Below, piece after piece: positions 25,701-37,678 of a stretch of 64,000 nt of DNA. The notes beneath the pieces were generated by a model. That model searched no databases, had not been told where the DNA came from, and was given only the letters and a program-made list of their open reading frames with translations. The DNA comes from Primulina eburnea (Eukaryota; Streptophyta; Magnoliopsida; Lamiales; Gesneriaceae), in NCBI RefSeq assembly GCF_022965805.1, contig NC_133116.1, positions 4,340,001 to 4,404,000 on the forward strand, in the 5' to 3' direction. The translations under genes and the position numbers were made by a program. Numbering within the stretch: the first letter of the stretch is position 1; each line of letters opens with the position of its first letter.

Positions 25701-28700
25701 TCATCGCATTGAGAGTATGATGAACAGAATGCAAGATTTGGTTAAGAATGCTCTCCGGGATTCTAATTCAGAGGATCTGGCTGATGGTCAGGAAGAAATC
25801 AAATCTTTTGAAGAACTTTTAAGTAAACTTGTAGAAAAACATATGATTATATTATCTGGGAAGCCTGTTAACTCGGAAAATATTGATGTTCATGTCACTG
25901 AAAAAGGTGAGGTGTCTCAAATTTCAAGGAATCCTGATGATAAGGAAGTAGCGATTCTGAGCAAAAAGCTGGAAGATTTAATGGGTGAATTTGACTGCCT
26001 GAAGGATGAGAAAGATAGCTATGTGCTGAAAAATCAGTCTTTAGTCCAGGAAGTTGAGGAACTGCAAAGTAACAAGAATGAATTGCGAGAACTACTTAAT
26101 CAAGAGGAACACAAGTCAGCTTCTCTCAGAGAGAAATTAAATGTTGCGGTTAGGAAAGGGAAGTCCTTGGTGCAGCAGCGAGATGGTATGAAGCAAGTGA
26201 TTGAAGAGTTAAATACTGAGGTCGAACACCTCAAGTCTGAGATCAGTCATAATGAAAACACAATTTCTGAGTATGTGGCAAGGATCAGTGAGCTTTCCAC
26301 TCTGCAGGAAAGAGTACATGTTCTGGAATCTGAAAATACATCCCTCACGAGTCGCCTGGCAGAAACTGACCGCTGTTTGCAGGTGAAAGAGGGTACCTTG
26401 AACAGTGTTTTGGGTGCATTGGGTGATGTTGATATTGGTCTGGCTATAAATTCTGGGAATCCGATTGAGAAGCTAAAGGAAATAGAGACTAATTTCCATG
26501 ATATGCGTACGTCTTTAAACTTTGCGGAACAAGAATCAAGAAAATCAAAAAGAGCTGCTGAACTTCTGCTTGCGGAGTTGAATGAAGTTCAAGAACGAAG
26601 TGATGTCCTTCAGGAAGAGCTTTCAAAAGCTGCTGGTGAACTTTCAAAAATTTTCAAGGAAAAGGAATCAGCTGAAGATGCCAAATATGAAGCTCTTGCC
26701 GGAGTTGAAAAGTTATCTTCTCTCGTAGAGGAGAAGGAAAGGCAGTTGTCTGAAGTTATGGTGCTTAGCTCTAGAGTGGATCAATTGAGAGAGGGCCTTT
26801 TTGCCTTCGAAAGTAGAATGGGTGATGTTCTTTCCAAAGATCGGGAAGTCTTGCACAATATGGCTAACATCATGAAATCTGTGTTTGAATCCGGCAATAC
26901 TTTTGATTCGAGTGCTCTATTTCCTTCCACAGATGGCATAAATTCAAAAGAATCAGAAAACAAGGTAAATGGGTTTTCGGGGATAATTGTTTTTATAAAT
27001 TGGTATCACATTCTCCTATTGCTTTATGTTATTGTCATAAAAAAAGACCTTACATTCTTTTTCTATTACCAACTAAGATTCTCCATATTGAGCACAAATT
27101 CTTTTACCAAACAAGGAAAAAAGAATGGAGGAAGTTTGACATGACGACACTTCTAATTTTATTACACAATTTGCATTGTTACAGTGTGACAAAATAATGA
27201 TAAAATAGGGAAATAATGATTCAAATTGCAATTTCTTGAATTTATAAATCTGTAAAATTATAAGTTTCCGAGTTTTGTATAATTCATTAGGCTTCAGGAA
27301 AGTGTTGTTTCTTCTCTTTGTTGACTAAAGATGTTGAGAAGAAAACAACCTCGGTGTCACGTTTTCAGATTTCTACGGTGGTGTTTGTGTAGGAGGGAGA
27401 GAGGATGAGAGATGAGCTTCAACACTGAAGTAAATAAATGGAAGTGGCATAGAACTATAATTGTTCTTCAATAGATGATGTTTGTTTCATGTGGGATTTG
27501 TTTGTTAGCCAGACTAGAACATGGAAAAGAAAACACACGAAAATTCTTTGGCGAAAACCTGACGTATTTTTCCATATTTGCCCCCAAAAATGGAGCCGTA
27601 GGTCAGTCTGGAATTGGAAAATAATTAAAACCGTTCCTGAAAATACACCAAAGCTTCTAGTGGTGCAAGCTAACGTTTCTTACTGATGTTGATTAATTTA
27701 AGTCCTCGTTGCCGTGGCATCGGAATGAAGTCAACTGTATAGCTATGTGATTATATCTTCTGTAGTTCGTTGAGTGTTACCATTTTCCATTATGATTCGA
27801 ATTAATTTTTCTGTTGTGGAGCCGTTCTTTCTTGGTGCATAAGAAGCCTGAGCATAATTTTATTGTCGTGCAGAGTTTGTTGACAGAAATTGGTTCTCTC
27901 AATGAGCAACTTCATAAACATTCGCTCATGTTGCATGAAGAAATCTGCTATCTGTCTGAAGTGATGAGGGGCATCCACAGAGAATTGTTTTCTCAAAAGG
28001 AGTTGAATGAGTCTATCAGGAGAGATGTTAAGCAGTTGGAATCAACGGCCATAGAGAGCGAGTCAGAAATACATCATCTGCATGAAAATGTTTCCTTGCT
28101 TTCCGAGGCTTGTGTTGGTGCAATATTTGAAATTGAAAGGTGGAAAGACCTTGTGGATGGGAATTGTTCGGCATCAAGAGATGCCGAAAGGAACTTGAAG
28201 TCTCGGATTTTTGTTGGAGGGTATGATAGCACTGATGACATTCAACTCTACACCACAGAAGGCATCAGGAGCACACGTGACAAACTTTTATTGGCTGTGA
28301 GGGATTGCACGAGCATGCAGACTGAATTGAACGAAGTTGGTCAGAGGGAGATGAAGAATACGATTGTGAATTTGCAGAAAGAGCTTCAGGAGAAGGATAT
28401 TCAAAGAGAGAAAATATGTAAGGAGCTTGTTAACCAGATAAAGGAAGCTGAAACTAATGCCAAAAATTATTTGCATGATCTTCAGCAAGCAAGGGCTCAG
28501 CTCCATGATTTACAAAGGCAAGTTGATGCGAAGGAAGATGATTGTAAGGTACTGGAACAGAGAATGAAGAAACTACAAGATCAGGAAACTAACTGCTTGG
28601 ATTTGCAGAAGAAACTTAATTCGCTGACTGATGCACTGGCTGCAAAAGAACAAGGTCTGTGTGTGTATTTACTTTGTATTTTTTAAAGATTATTATGTCC

Positions 28701-30245
28701 TTGCAGAGGAACCTCTCATCATTAAAATTCATTATTGTCTTGCAGAAACTGAGGAATTGATGCAAGCACTTGATGAAGAGGAGTCACAAATGGAAGACCT
28801 TGTAAACAAGATTGGAGAACTGGAAAATGAATTGAAACAAAAGAACCAAGATTTGGAGAATCTTGAAGCTTCTCGCACCAAAACATTAAAGAAGCTTTCT
28901 GTTACTGTGAGCAGGTTTGACGAACTTCATTCTCTTTCTGAAAATCTCCTATCTGAGGTTGAGAATCTGCAGTCCCAATTGCAAGAGCGAGATGGAGAAA
29001 TCTCATTTCTGAGACAAGAGGTTACTAGGTGCACAAATGATGCTCTAAATGTTACCCAGACGAGCAAGAAGAATTCTGATGAAATTCATGATTTGCTAAC
29101 ATGGCTAGACACATTGATTTCTCCAGAAAAGTCACATGATGGAGCATCTGATGATATAAAAGGTTACCAGGTTAATGAGTACAAAAAGGTGTTAGGGAAG
29201 CAGATTATGGCTTTGATATCGGAATTAGAAAATCTTCGTTTAATGGCCAAGAATAGTGACGTTCTATTGCAAGAAGAGAGGAGTAAAGTTGAAGAATTGG
29301 CCGAAAAAAAACAGTATCTTGAGAATTCTTTACGTAATAAAGAATCTGAAATAGTCATGCTCCAAGGCACTGGAGATTCTGCAAGGCCAACGAGAACGAC
29401 TTCAGAGATAGTTGAAGTTGAACCAATTGTACGTTGTTTACTTATTAAAGTGCTTTGTTTTGGTCCTATTGCTCAACTGTCTTGTCTTGATAAGCATCAC
29501 AAGTTACCAAAAATTGGGTTGTTTTCATGTAGTCAGATTGTTTTTGATATTCCCATTGCACTTGAATACAATGATGTTAGGATAGCATCAATATTCTTGG
29601 TGTTGTGCACGTGTTTTGGCATTTAGATTAGCGAGTGACCAAGTTTTTGGGTGACTATGATATCAAGTTTTTTGTCCTTACCAATTAACTAAAGGTTTGC
29701 TTTTGTGGTTTCCCTTGTCGAACTCTGTGAATTTCGTAAGTCATCACAATGAATGAGATGGTCTGAAAAAGATCATTTGATGTACCCTTAGTTTCCATAG
29801 ATCTAATAATAACTTAGATGATATCTACTTTTTTTGCCTTTTTTATATCGCTAATCAGATGTTCTATTCTTTGCATTGATTTCTACTGCTTGTCAACACA
29901 GACAAACAAACGGGCCTCTCCAAGGACCATTGCACCTCAAGTTCGGAGTTTGCGGAAAACCAATAATGATCAAGTTGCCATAGCAATAGATGTGAATCAC
30001 AGTGATGACAGGTTAGAGTTGGATGATGATGATAAAGGTGAATGGCCTCACTTTGTAAATCGATTTATTTTTTTCTGCAAGTTCAACTACTTGCAACAAT
30101 TAATAGATTTTTTGTCTCTTTCAATTTCAGCTCATGGTTTCAAGTCACTCACTACGTTAAAAATTGTCCCTCGGTTCACAAGACCAGTATCAGATATGAT
30201 TGATGGCTTGTGGTATGCATGAATATCTTTTATTTTCTTGAAGAT

Positions 30246-30285
<40 letters not shown>

Positions 30286-30451
30286 GTTTTGTGAAATTCA
30301 TAGCCTCTGGCCTCCTTCATATGTCATCAATTCTATGAACTTTGCAAGGGTGTCGTGCGATCGGGCCCTAATGCGGCGACCAGCTCTGCGGCTTGGTATC
30401 ATAATTTATTGGGCTGTGTTGCATGCTCTACTTGCAAATTTTGTAGCCTGA
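19747..30451 (+). CDS. Giant tail-anchored coiled-coil protein, At4g31570/TNO1-like
   Basis: Very long coiled-coil protein with one C-terminal membrane anchor. Exons: 19747-19797, 20707-21252, 21361-26964, 27874-28654, 28746-29428, 29902-30037, 30131-30212 and 30349-30451. All phases agree and give about 2661 aa. Exon 1 encodes MDKNKSRTDLLAAGRKR. An acidic, poorly ordered stretch of about 350 residues comes next, then heptad-rich coiled coil over most of the 5.6-kb exon 3, including two SLREKL...KGKxLxxQRD modules. The last exons give RASPRTIAPQVRSLRK, an acidic patch, LKIVPRFTRPVSDMIDGLW, and the hydrophobic tail LRLGIIIYWAVLHALLANFV. Annotated relatives are called nucleoporin-like or TGN-localised SYP41-interacting (TNO1) proteins. 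By analogy I infer tethering at the Golgi/TGN or another endomembrane; the closest match from memory is At4g31570. A splice acceptor at about 31284 suggests a 3' UTR intron. Confidence 0.88.
30247..30282. repeat. (CA)n microsatellite in the last intron of the coiled-coil gene
   Basis: About 18 CA units, located between coding exons 7 and 8. Confidence 0.95.
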
Positions 30452-32029
30452 GAAAACAAACGATTGGTTAGTGTTCTCACCCTTACGTCCTCCACCATTG
30501 TCTCACATAAATTTTCTATGCTTTAGCATAATCCCATATAGTTTTTTAGCTATATTAAATATGTTTGTTCTGACTGCATGTCTGTGAATAATTAGCTGCG
30601 GAATAAAATTACTGTTATTTTTATTAATTGTCAGCATGCTCTCTTGGATTTGAAGTTTGAAGATTTAAACTTCACAGGCTGGTAAATCCTGCTACATTCT
30701 TGACCTTTTTATCTTGATGTTCCGATCGAAAGATGGAATATGTGGGTTCTGAAAAAGACTTGTTTCCTTGAAAATCTATTTTGGTTCTTATTTCTATCAC
30801 AGACCATTCTGGGGTCGTCTTGAGGTATTCTGTATCCCGCCATCGAGTCAACATCTTCCAAAATCTGAAACCGTACAAAGTCATATTTTTCACTTGCTGT
30901 GATATTTCTTGACATGCACGGAAGATTATTCTAATTGGAAAAACTATTGATTAACTGTCCACGTTATTGAAATAAACGATTTTTTATCAACAACTTTCTT
31001 CTGAGAGTAGTAGAAGTGGCAGCCAATGAAAACCATTTATGTTAAAGGAATCAGCCTTTTGCGGTGGGGTGAGGACGGATGAGATCGTTCCGAGGGTTGT
31101 GGTGGTGGTGGTGTGAATTGCCACTGTTTTAACTATACACGAGCATTTCTATTAACAGGGTAAACCCTTTAAAGGTTTACTCCGTGCAGTGTTTATGAAC
31201 CTCGAAACCAAGTTTCATATCTAAAATGGAGACTGTGAACCATGATTGCACTAATGGTTTTGCCTCTTCTTTTCATTTCGCAGGTCTTCGATACAGGATA
31301 GGCCGGGCAGTAGGCCATAACTTGGCCCTTAGATATGTTGGTAAATTTATACATGTAGTCATCGAGTTCGCCATCTAAATGGTTGATTCATTCATTATTT
31401 GTAAACCAAGGAACTGCGATTTCTTTTTTATCATTACAAATCACAGGTTCTGGGTTTCAATCAATAAGGAAAAAAAAGAAAGTATAGAGATACATAAATG
31501 AAGTTACTAGATGAATGCAGTGCGAATCAATTTTTTACTCTAGATATTGGTGTAACCACCAGTATTATTAGTTGGGAAAGGAGATCTTGTCCATTTGCAA
31601 TGTTTTGATGATCGTCTTTTCCGTTTGTTCTTATGCAGATGCTTTGGTAATATGTTTTTGTTACTCAACCTTTTTTAGTGATTAAGGTTGCGACTGGTTG
31701 GTTGTCTTTTCTTGCTTTTCATCTCAATATTTTTCAATACTATGTGAACTTGTCTTTTTTCCCTTTATGATCGAAGAGTCTTTTGAGCATAAAAGCCAAA
31801 TTAATCTTCTTCCAAAAAAAACTTTAAAAAAAAAAGAACAAACCGAGTATAAACTTACCAAGTAAAAATGAAATTGTTAATTATGGACTTAAAATGGACA
31901 AAACGCTAAAACGTCGAAATAGCAGTATAGCACTCTGATTTCATTTTTTGAATCTGTACATAAAATTTTATGTATCAAAATCCTTGTATAAGATACACTG
32001 ACAATAAAGATATGGAAACTAGCCATCCA
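30452..32029. other. 3' region of the coiled-coil gene and intergenic DNA
   Basis: Donor-like GTTAGT at about 30466 and acceptor TTTCGCAG at about 31284 suggest a spliced 3' UTR. The rest is AT-rich with no coding region supported. Confidence 0.4.
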
Positions 32030-33610
32030 ACGGTGCCATGATTTCCGAGTTGCTTGTGTGGTTTATTTCCATTTTTGTGATTATATTTTAGAAATTTATG
32101 CTATGATACATATGATGCCATAAATACAATTAATTAATTACTAAACAATTGACTTTTAACATATTCTTACACCTTGTACACAATAAAGAGTAACAAGCTT
32201 GAGAAAACATATATTCTATCTTCTAGCTCTGTTCTTCAGCCTAAAAATATTGCATAAACCCTACATAAAAAAAAATTCAAAAGGGCCAGAAAAACAAAAG
32301 CTTTCAATGAAAATTGCCACACAGCTTTTGGAGATTATAAGTAGCTTTTCATCCATCGACCATCATTTCTAATGAAAAACTGGAAACAAAATAAAACCCG
32401 ACGACAAACAACGACCGCCTCAAGGTTTGTAAGTCGAAACAGAACAGATATGGGATCGGATAAAGGAAGACAAATCGCATCTACACATCAGATAAAAATT
32501 TATAGCTGCAGTGTGTCCATAACCATTTGTACTGATATTTCCATCACTGCCTTCAGGTTTCAACCATCACACGGGCTCCTGCGATATCTAGAAGGGAAGC
32601 TACGACTGCTACGCCTTCCAGAACTTCCCCAGCATTTGGCACTCAAGGGAAAAGTGCCCAGGATCATCACATTCATAACATTTCAAATATGAACCAGAAC
32701 CGCGACCCAGCCACCTCTGGAGTTGTGTTAAAGCTCAACTCTCCGGCTATTTTTCCTGTTTCAAACAAAAATTTATATTACTTCCAAGCAAAAATAATTG
32801 GGTCACAAACATCAAAATGCTAATCAATAGAGTGAATATCGGCCATCACGAAATAGAACTAAATAAAATAGCTACAGATGGTAGCGGATGTGCCTCTATT
32901 AGATAGGACGCTAACAGGGGCGTCAAATAGCAGAACAAAAAATAGAAACGCGATAACTAACCCTAAAACTAGCTAATCTGCTACAAGATATGTATACTGA
33001 TAAACTCTACAAGGCATCTTGTGCAGATTATTAGAAACTTATCCAAGCAAACATAATACCATTTTTCGTATGCAGTGTTTCGTTTAGTGTGATTTCAAGC
33101 CAACTGCCTTTCTTTTCACTAAAGCTTAATTTATCTCCTCTATGAGAAAAGCCTCTTACCATTTTTAAAAAAGTATAATGTAGAATTGCATGATTTGAAA
33201 TGCAAATACTATTAAAAAATGATTTGCAATAGATTGGAACGATGATTAAGTTGCTGATAAGAACCAAGCAGGGAAACTGAACCCTTTGTTTGAACCAAAG
33301 GAAGGGATAAGTTATTGAACCATCAGTTTACAAGGTAGCATAAGTTGAATTCATTTAACAGCAAGATTTTAAACGAACAAGAAATTTGGTGTGTATATTA
33401 TATGACCAAGAGATAAACACCCAACAAAACAAAATCCAGATCTCTTCATCACCAAGAATTTTCAAAAAGAGCAGCAAAATCTCAGCGGTGTGAACATTAG
33501 GACTCTAGATAGTTAAACACCACATTCTTAGCCCATTAATAATATCGTGGAAAGCAAGAAATCTTATGAGTTTACCTTCTGATGACACCGAACGCTAGAA
33601 GTTCATAACA
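32030..33610 (-). pseudogene. Decayed partial copy of the RSZ22-like SR gene
   Basis: This block is a diverged copy of the RSZ-type gene region at about 36680-39290, in the same order and orientation. The part at 32550-32757 matches exon 3 of that gene (zinc-knuckle and GRRRSRS region), but the glycine run is deleted and stop codons are present. Most of exon 2 has been removed by an internal deletion near 33015-33030. A remnant of the end of exon 1 with its donor (TTTACCTTCTGATGACACCG on the plus strand) remains at 33571-33606. Flanking non-coding DNA, including the AAGTAGCTTTTCATCCATCG segment at 32339, is shared with 36988 on. With no open frame it is a dead duplicate of the neighbouring gene. 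Confidence 0.75.
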
Positions 33611-34660
33611 TAGGTATAAGGGTTGGCCTTACAGCCATAGGGTTCACTTCAACCCATCAATCTGAGTCAATACCAATGAAATGCATCGAGACGTAAGATT
33701 GCTACTGTTCCGCCCATAAAAATTCAATGCCAAAAAACACACGACAGCTTGTCATTGTACCCTTCACTACCTTTGCATTGTTGCCATTGGAGCTTAAACC
33801 CAGACATCAAGATTCAGTTGTTGCAACGTTTCCGAACTAATCGTATAACCTAATAAAGGAAAGTGTATGCTTGTAGATATTAAATTCTCAGTTCCTTTAG
33901 AACCAAAAGCAATCGCATAACCATAATCATAACCCCGAGATCAAGGCAACTGAGAATGAAGCAGATATGATTTAAATAAAATGCCGAGAGATGCTAGTAC
34001 TGTGGTGACAGAATTAGTCATTGCTTTAGATACTCAGACATCCACAAGTTTCAGCAGCAAGCCAGCTGTCTCTAAACTAAGATTAGAAGAAGGTTGCTTG
34101 CATGGACCTGACAGAGATTTGAGCCTCAAATAATTGAAGTTCAAAATCAGTGTAAGACAAAGAGATTTGGAGAACACTCATAAGTTTATCAAGTGCTTAA
34201 CAGAGGTAATGAAAAAAACAAATTCACGTCATTCCATTTGTACTCTTGCTTAAACTAACTGACATTGACATGCAGGAGAGAATATTCTTTAGTATATCAT
34301 CTCTGTGAAGAGAGACTCTAAATGGTCAGCCTTGAATACTCGTACTGTTCAAAAACTTGGAGTCAATATAGTTGTCATTATTTAACACAAGCCCCGACAC
34401 AAAAAGGTATTATTTTTCGAAAGTTGTGAAAAAAAAGAGCCAATTGTCCTTCATGAAGATGATATGCTTGTAAAGAAGAGCTAGCAACGAAGATTTCAAT
34501 TTCGGTAAACTATAAGTAAGCACCTTCCGGTACAATCCAAGGATACAAACTGCCCACAACTTCAAATTCTTGGCAGAAGCTGACAGAAATTCTCTTCAAA
34601 ATATCTAGGCCGCATGTTACCGATGATTTACATGTTAAAGTAGAAACACTGACAGCATAT
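33611..34660. other. Intergenic DNA
   Basis: No coding region supported. The 3' UTR of the minus-strand PPR gene should lie in the right part. Confidence 0.4.
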
Positions 34661-36478
34661 CTACCAATAGTCTCCGCAGGAGCAAGACCCCTCTTCGAAT
34701 CTATGGAATCTAGTTCTATCCCTCACAATAATTTTCCGACCATAAAGTTTTGATATGAGCTTTATCACCACATGACAATCCCCACATATCCTAAGATTCT
34801 TATATATGTTAATGGAGGTCCCCTCATCTGTACTAATCAAACCAAATGCAACAGCCAACTTCTCGCTATGGTAACAAAGTACGTTCTCCTTTTCCTCATC
34901 TCCTATATCATGTAGCACAAAATTAGTCTGCGGAACATATCCAAAATCTCGTATCTGAATACTGATCTCCTCTAGTTTCCAATAAACCTGTCTCCAATTT
35001 GGATGGCCTTTATCGCCATTAAAAAACTTGAATATTGCACCATTCACTTCAATATAGCTAAATCCAGGAATCTTCTTAACATCCCGACTCATCATTGCCC
35101 CTCTCACCTTCCCAACATCATTCCATCTCTTTTGTGCAGCGTACACATTGGACAACAACACAAAATCCCCACAAGTACTCGATCCCATCTCCACCAGATT
35201 TCTTGATGCATTTTCTGCCATTTCAACATTCCCATGTGTTTTAGAGGCACCTAATAGAGTTTGCCAAAGCACTGCATCTGGAAACACAGGCATACACGCT
35301 ATAATTTCATATGCCTCGTCTAGCCTGCCAGCTCTTCCCAACAAGTCCACCACACTTCCATAATGCTTCACATTTTTGCGCACTCTAAGTCTATCCATCA
35401 ATCTGAAAACCCTCAATCCTTCCTCCACCATCCCTGCATGATTACAAGCGCATAAAGCAGCTAAATAAGTGACATCATCCGGCATCGGCCCCCCAAGCCT
35501 GCCTCCATCCATGCAATTAAAAAGTTGTATCGCTCTCACTCCATCACCATCCATTGCAAAGCCCATGATCATGGTGTTCCATGTAATCACACTTCTACGA
35601 CACTTCATTCCGTCGAAGACACTGTATGCCTTATCCACAAACCCACATTTCGCATACATATCAATCACCGCATTACAAACTATCACATTCTCGTCCAACC
35701 TATTGTTTCTAATGTACTCATAAACTCCATCACCCTCTCTGACTGCACCGAGCTGCGAGCATGCGGAGAGTGCACCAAGAACCGTGACCTCATTGGGCAT
35801 CATCCCACACCCCTGTCCCATTTCCTTAAACAACTCCAGAGCGTCAAAGGGTCTATTCCCTTGCGCCAGCCCAGAAATAAGAGCGTTCCAACTGGCGATA
35901 TCTTTACTCGACATTTCATAAAACAGTTTGAGCGCATTGTCCAACTCCCCACATTTAGCTTGCGCGTCGAGTAATGTAGTTTGCAGCAAAACATCAGCCT
36001 GGAACCCGGATTTGAGAACTCGAGCATGCATTTGAAAAGCCTCGGTTGCCGCCAAAGCCCTGGCGCAGGCCTTGAGGAAGAAGGAGCAGGTGAGAGCGTC
36101 GGGTCTGCATGAAGCACGTAGCATGGCAAGACAGGTGGCGAGGGCGTTGATGGGATGGTGGCTCTGGGCGTGGCCTCGAATAATGGCGTTCCAGTCATTG
36201 GTGAGAGGGAGAGGAATCCTGGTGAAGATAGCGGCAGCATAGGGGAGAGCGGAAGCAGCGCAGGAGTCGAGAAATTTAGAGCGGGAGGGGTAAAAATGGA
36301 AAAGCCCCGTCGTGAGGAGGTGGGCGTGGATCTGTCGCAAGCGTACGGTAGAGGTAATCATCCGCTCCACCACGTACCCCATCCACCCTCTACCATACTG
36401 GTGGCATTTTGTCTCTATGTATAATGCAACGAATTGCGTATCGAGTTTAATAACTAATGCCTCAAAGAACATCACCAA
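34661..36478 (-). CDS. Pentatricopeptide repeat protein, PLS class with DYW domain
   Basis: Organellar RNA-binding protein, probably a site-specific C-to-U RNA editing factor of mitochondria or chloroplasts. One exon of up to 605 codons, intronless as in most of the family. PLS-type repeats fill roughly residues 60-440 (RQIHAHLLTTGLFHF, DVLLQTTLLDAQAKCGELDN, DIASWNALISGLAQG, NVIVCNAVIDMYAKCG, VITWNTMIMGFAMDG). E/E+ motifs follow, then the DYW deaminase-like domain with YVPQT, the zinc ligand motif HSEKLA, CGDCH, and the terminal CSCGDYW. All key DYW residues are visible. The first in-frame ATG is 36478, but Met33 (36382) or Met40 (36361) could be the true start, since the sequence before them is not repeat-like. 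It resembles At1g34160-type proteins. It lies between the two copies of the RSZ duplication. Confidence 0.93.
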   Translation of the reverse strand: MVMFFEALVIKLDTQFVALYIETKCHQYGRGWMGYVVERMITSTVRLRQIHAHLLTTGLFHFYPSRSKFLDSCAASALPYAAAIFTRIPLPLTNDWNAIIRGHAQSHHPINALATCLAMLRASCRPDALTCSFFLKACARALAATEAFQMHARVLKSGFQADVLLQTTLLDAQAKCGELDNALKLFYEMSSKDIASWNALISGLAQGNRPFDALELFKEMGQGCGMMPNEVTVLGALSACSQLGAVREGDGVYEYIRNNRLDENVIVCNAVIDMYAKCGFVDKAYSVFDGMKCRRSVITWNTMIMGFAMDGDGVRAIQLFNCMDGGRLGGPMPDDVTYLAALCACNHAGMVEEGLRVFRLMDRLRVRKNVKHYGSVVDLLGRAGRLDEAYEIIACMPVFPDAVLWQTLLGASKTHGNVEMAENASRNLVEMGSSTCGDFVLLSNVYAAQKRWNDVGKVRGAMMSRDVKKIPGFSYIEVNGAIFKFFNGDKGHPNWRQVYWKLEEISIQIRDFGYVPQTNFVLHDIGDEEKENVLCYHSEKLAVAFGLISTDEGTSINIYKNLRICGDCHVVIKLISKLYGRKIIVRDRTRFHRFEEGSCSCGDYW

Positions 36479-37170
36479 TTTCTTTTAAAAATTTTGAACA
36501 TTTGATAATTTCACAAACTATCTGACTTGGATTAGTATTTGCATTGAAAAACAAATTTATTTTTTCGATCGAAACATAAAGTCGCAGTTTGACACCAGAA
36601 ATTATCTACCTACAAAAATATAATAAGCTATATATATTTGTTGTGTTGAAATATTGTATCCAATTTTAGTGCACCGAACATCAATGCCACAGTCTGCAGT
36701 CCATTTCGGAAGTCCTTGCGTCCGTGGTTTTATTTCAACTTTTGTGATTAAAGTTTAGAAGTTATACTATAAAACATACGTTGCAGTAAATACAATTAAT
36801 TAGCAAACCATTCACTTTAAACACATTCCTACACCTAGAAACAGCTCTGTTTTTCGGACCAAAATTAAAATTTTTATACGGGGCCACAAAAACAAAAGCA
36901 TTCAATGAAGAATGCATTGAATTGGTGCAAGATTGGGGTTTAGTGGTCATCGTAAATCGTCGCACAAAAGCTTTCTGTGTCGATTTTAAGTAGCTTTTCA
37001 TCCATCGACCATCATTTCCAACGGAAAACTGGCAACCAAAAAAACCTAACGACAGTTCCAAGAATATGCCGATTGGTAAATGTTTCACGTTCAGGATTGA
37101 TTAACCTGCCGGAAGCGTTTGGAGCCGTTCTTCATCCACGTATAAATATCATTAACTAAATTGAGGCGAG
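36479..37170. other. Intergenic DNA homologous to the RSZ downstream block
   Basis: From about 36680 it is similar to 32030-32420, the matching flank of the decayed copy. No coding region. Confidence 0.5.
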
Positions 37171-37254
37171 GCGCTCAAAGCCGCAGATATTCAATCAAAA
37201 GTAGCACGTAGCGCGCTCAAAGCCGCAGATATTCAATCAAAAGTAGCACGTAGC
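37171..37254. repeat. Perfect 42-bp tandem duplication
   Basis: 37171-37212 and 37213-37254 are identical 42-bp units starting GCGCTCAAAGCCGCAGATAT. They lie downstream of the minus-strand RSZ gene. Confidence 0.95.
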
Positions 37255-37678
37255 AGTGTGAAGCCAGCTGGGATCCACAATCTTTCGAATTGAAGATCAC
37301 ACAGAAGACAGTGAAGAACGAAAGCAGAAGTGCAGATGCACAAAAACCAATGAAGCAGAACCGTGAAGACACCTCGACACAGAAACAAAATAATGAATTT
37401 TTAGCAATGTTCTATCAGGAGCTTTTAATAGATAACATGAGATTCAATGAAAATAAAAAACTGCGCAAATGATGGTCCATGGTTAACTGAGATGAATTGA
37501 AAACAGTATGAAAAGGACAAACTTACTACTGAAGTAGTAAAGACACTCAACCAAATCCACGAGTCGAAGCAGAGGGCATCGGCCCACTAGCATTAGTCGT
37601 AACTAAATCCAAGCATAGTAAACACACAGTTCCAAACATTTCAGGATATATCTAAAATTCTTATTTATTCTTCCAAGC

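Noticed and set aside
28688..28745. Alternative acceptor that would add about 13 residues to the coiled-coil protein
   Set aside because: The acceptor before 28746 keeps phase and continues the heptad pattern; the upstream TTGCAG would insert a hydrophobic segment.
32372..32692. 106-codon plus-strand open frame
   Set aside because: Lies antisense to the decayed RSZ copy; its sequence is explained by that pseudogene.
36155..36424. 89-codon plus-strand open frame
   Set aside because: Antisense to the N-terminal part of the PPR gene.
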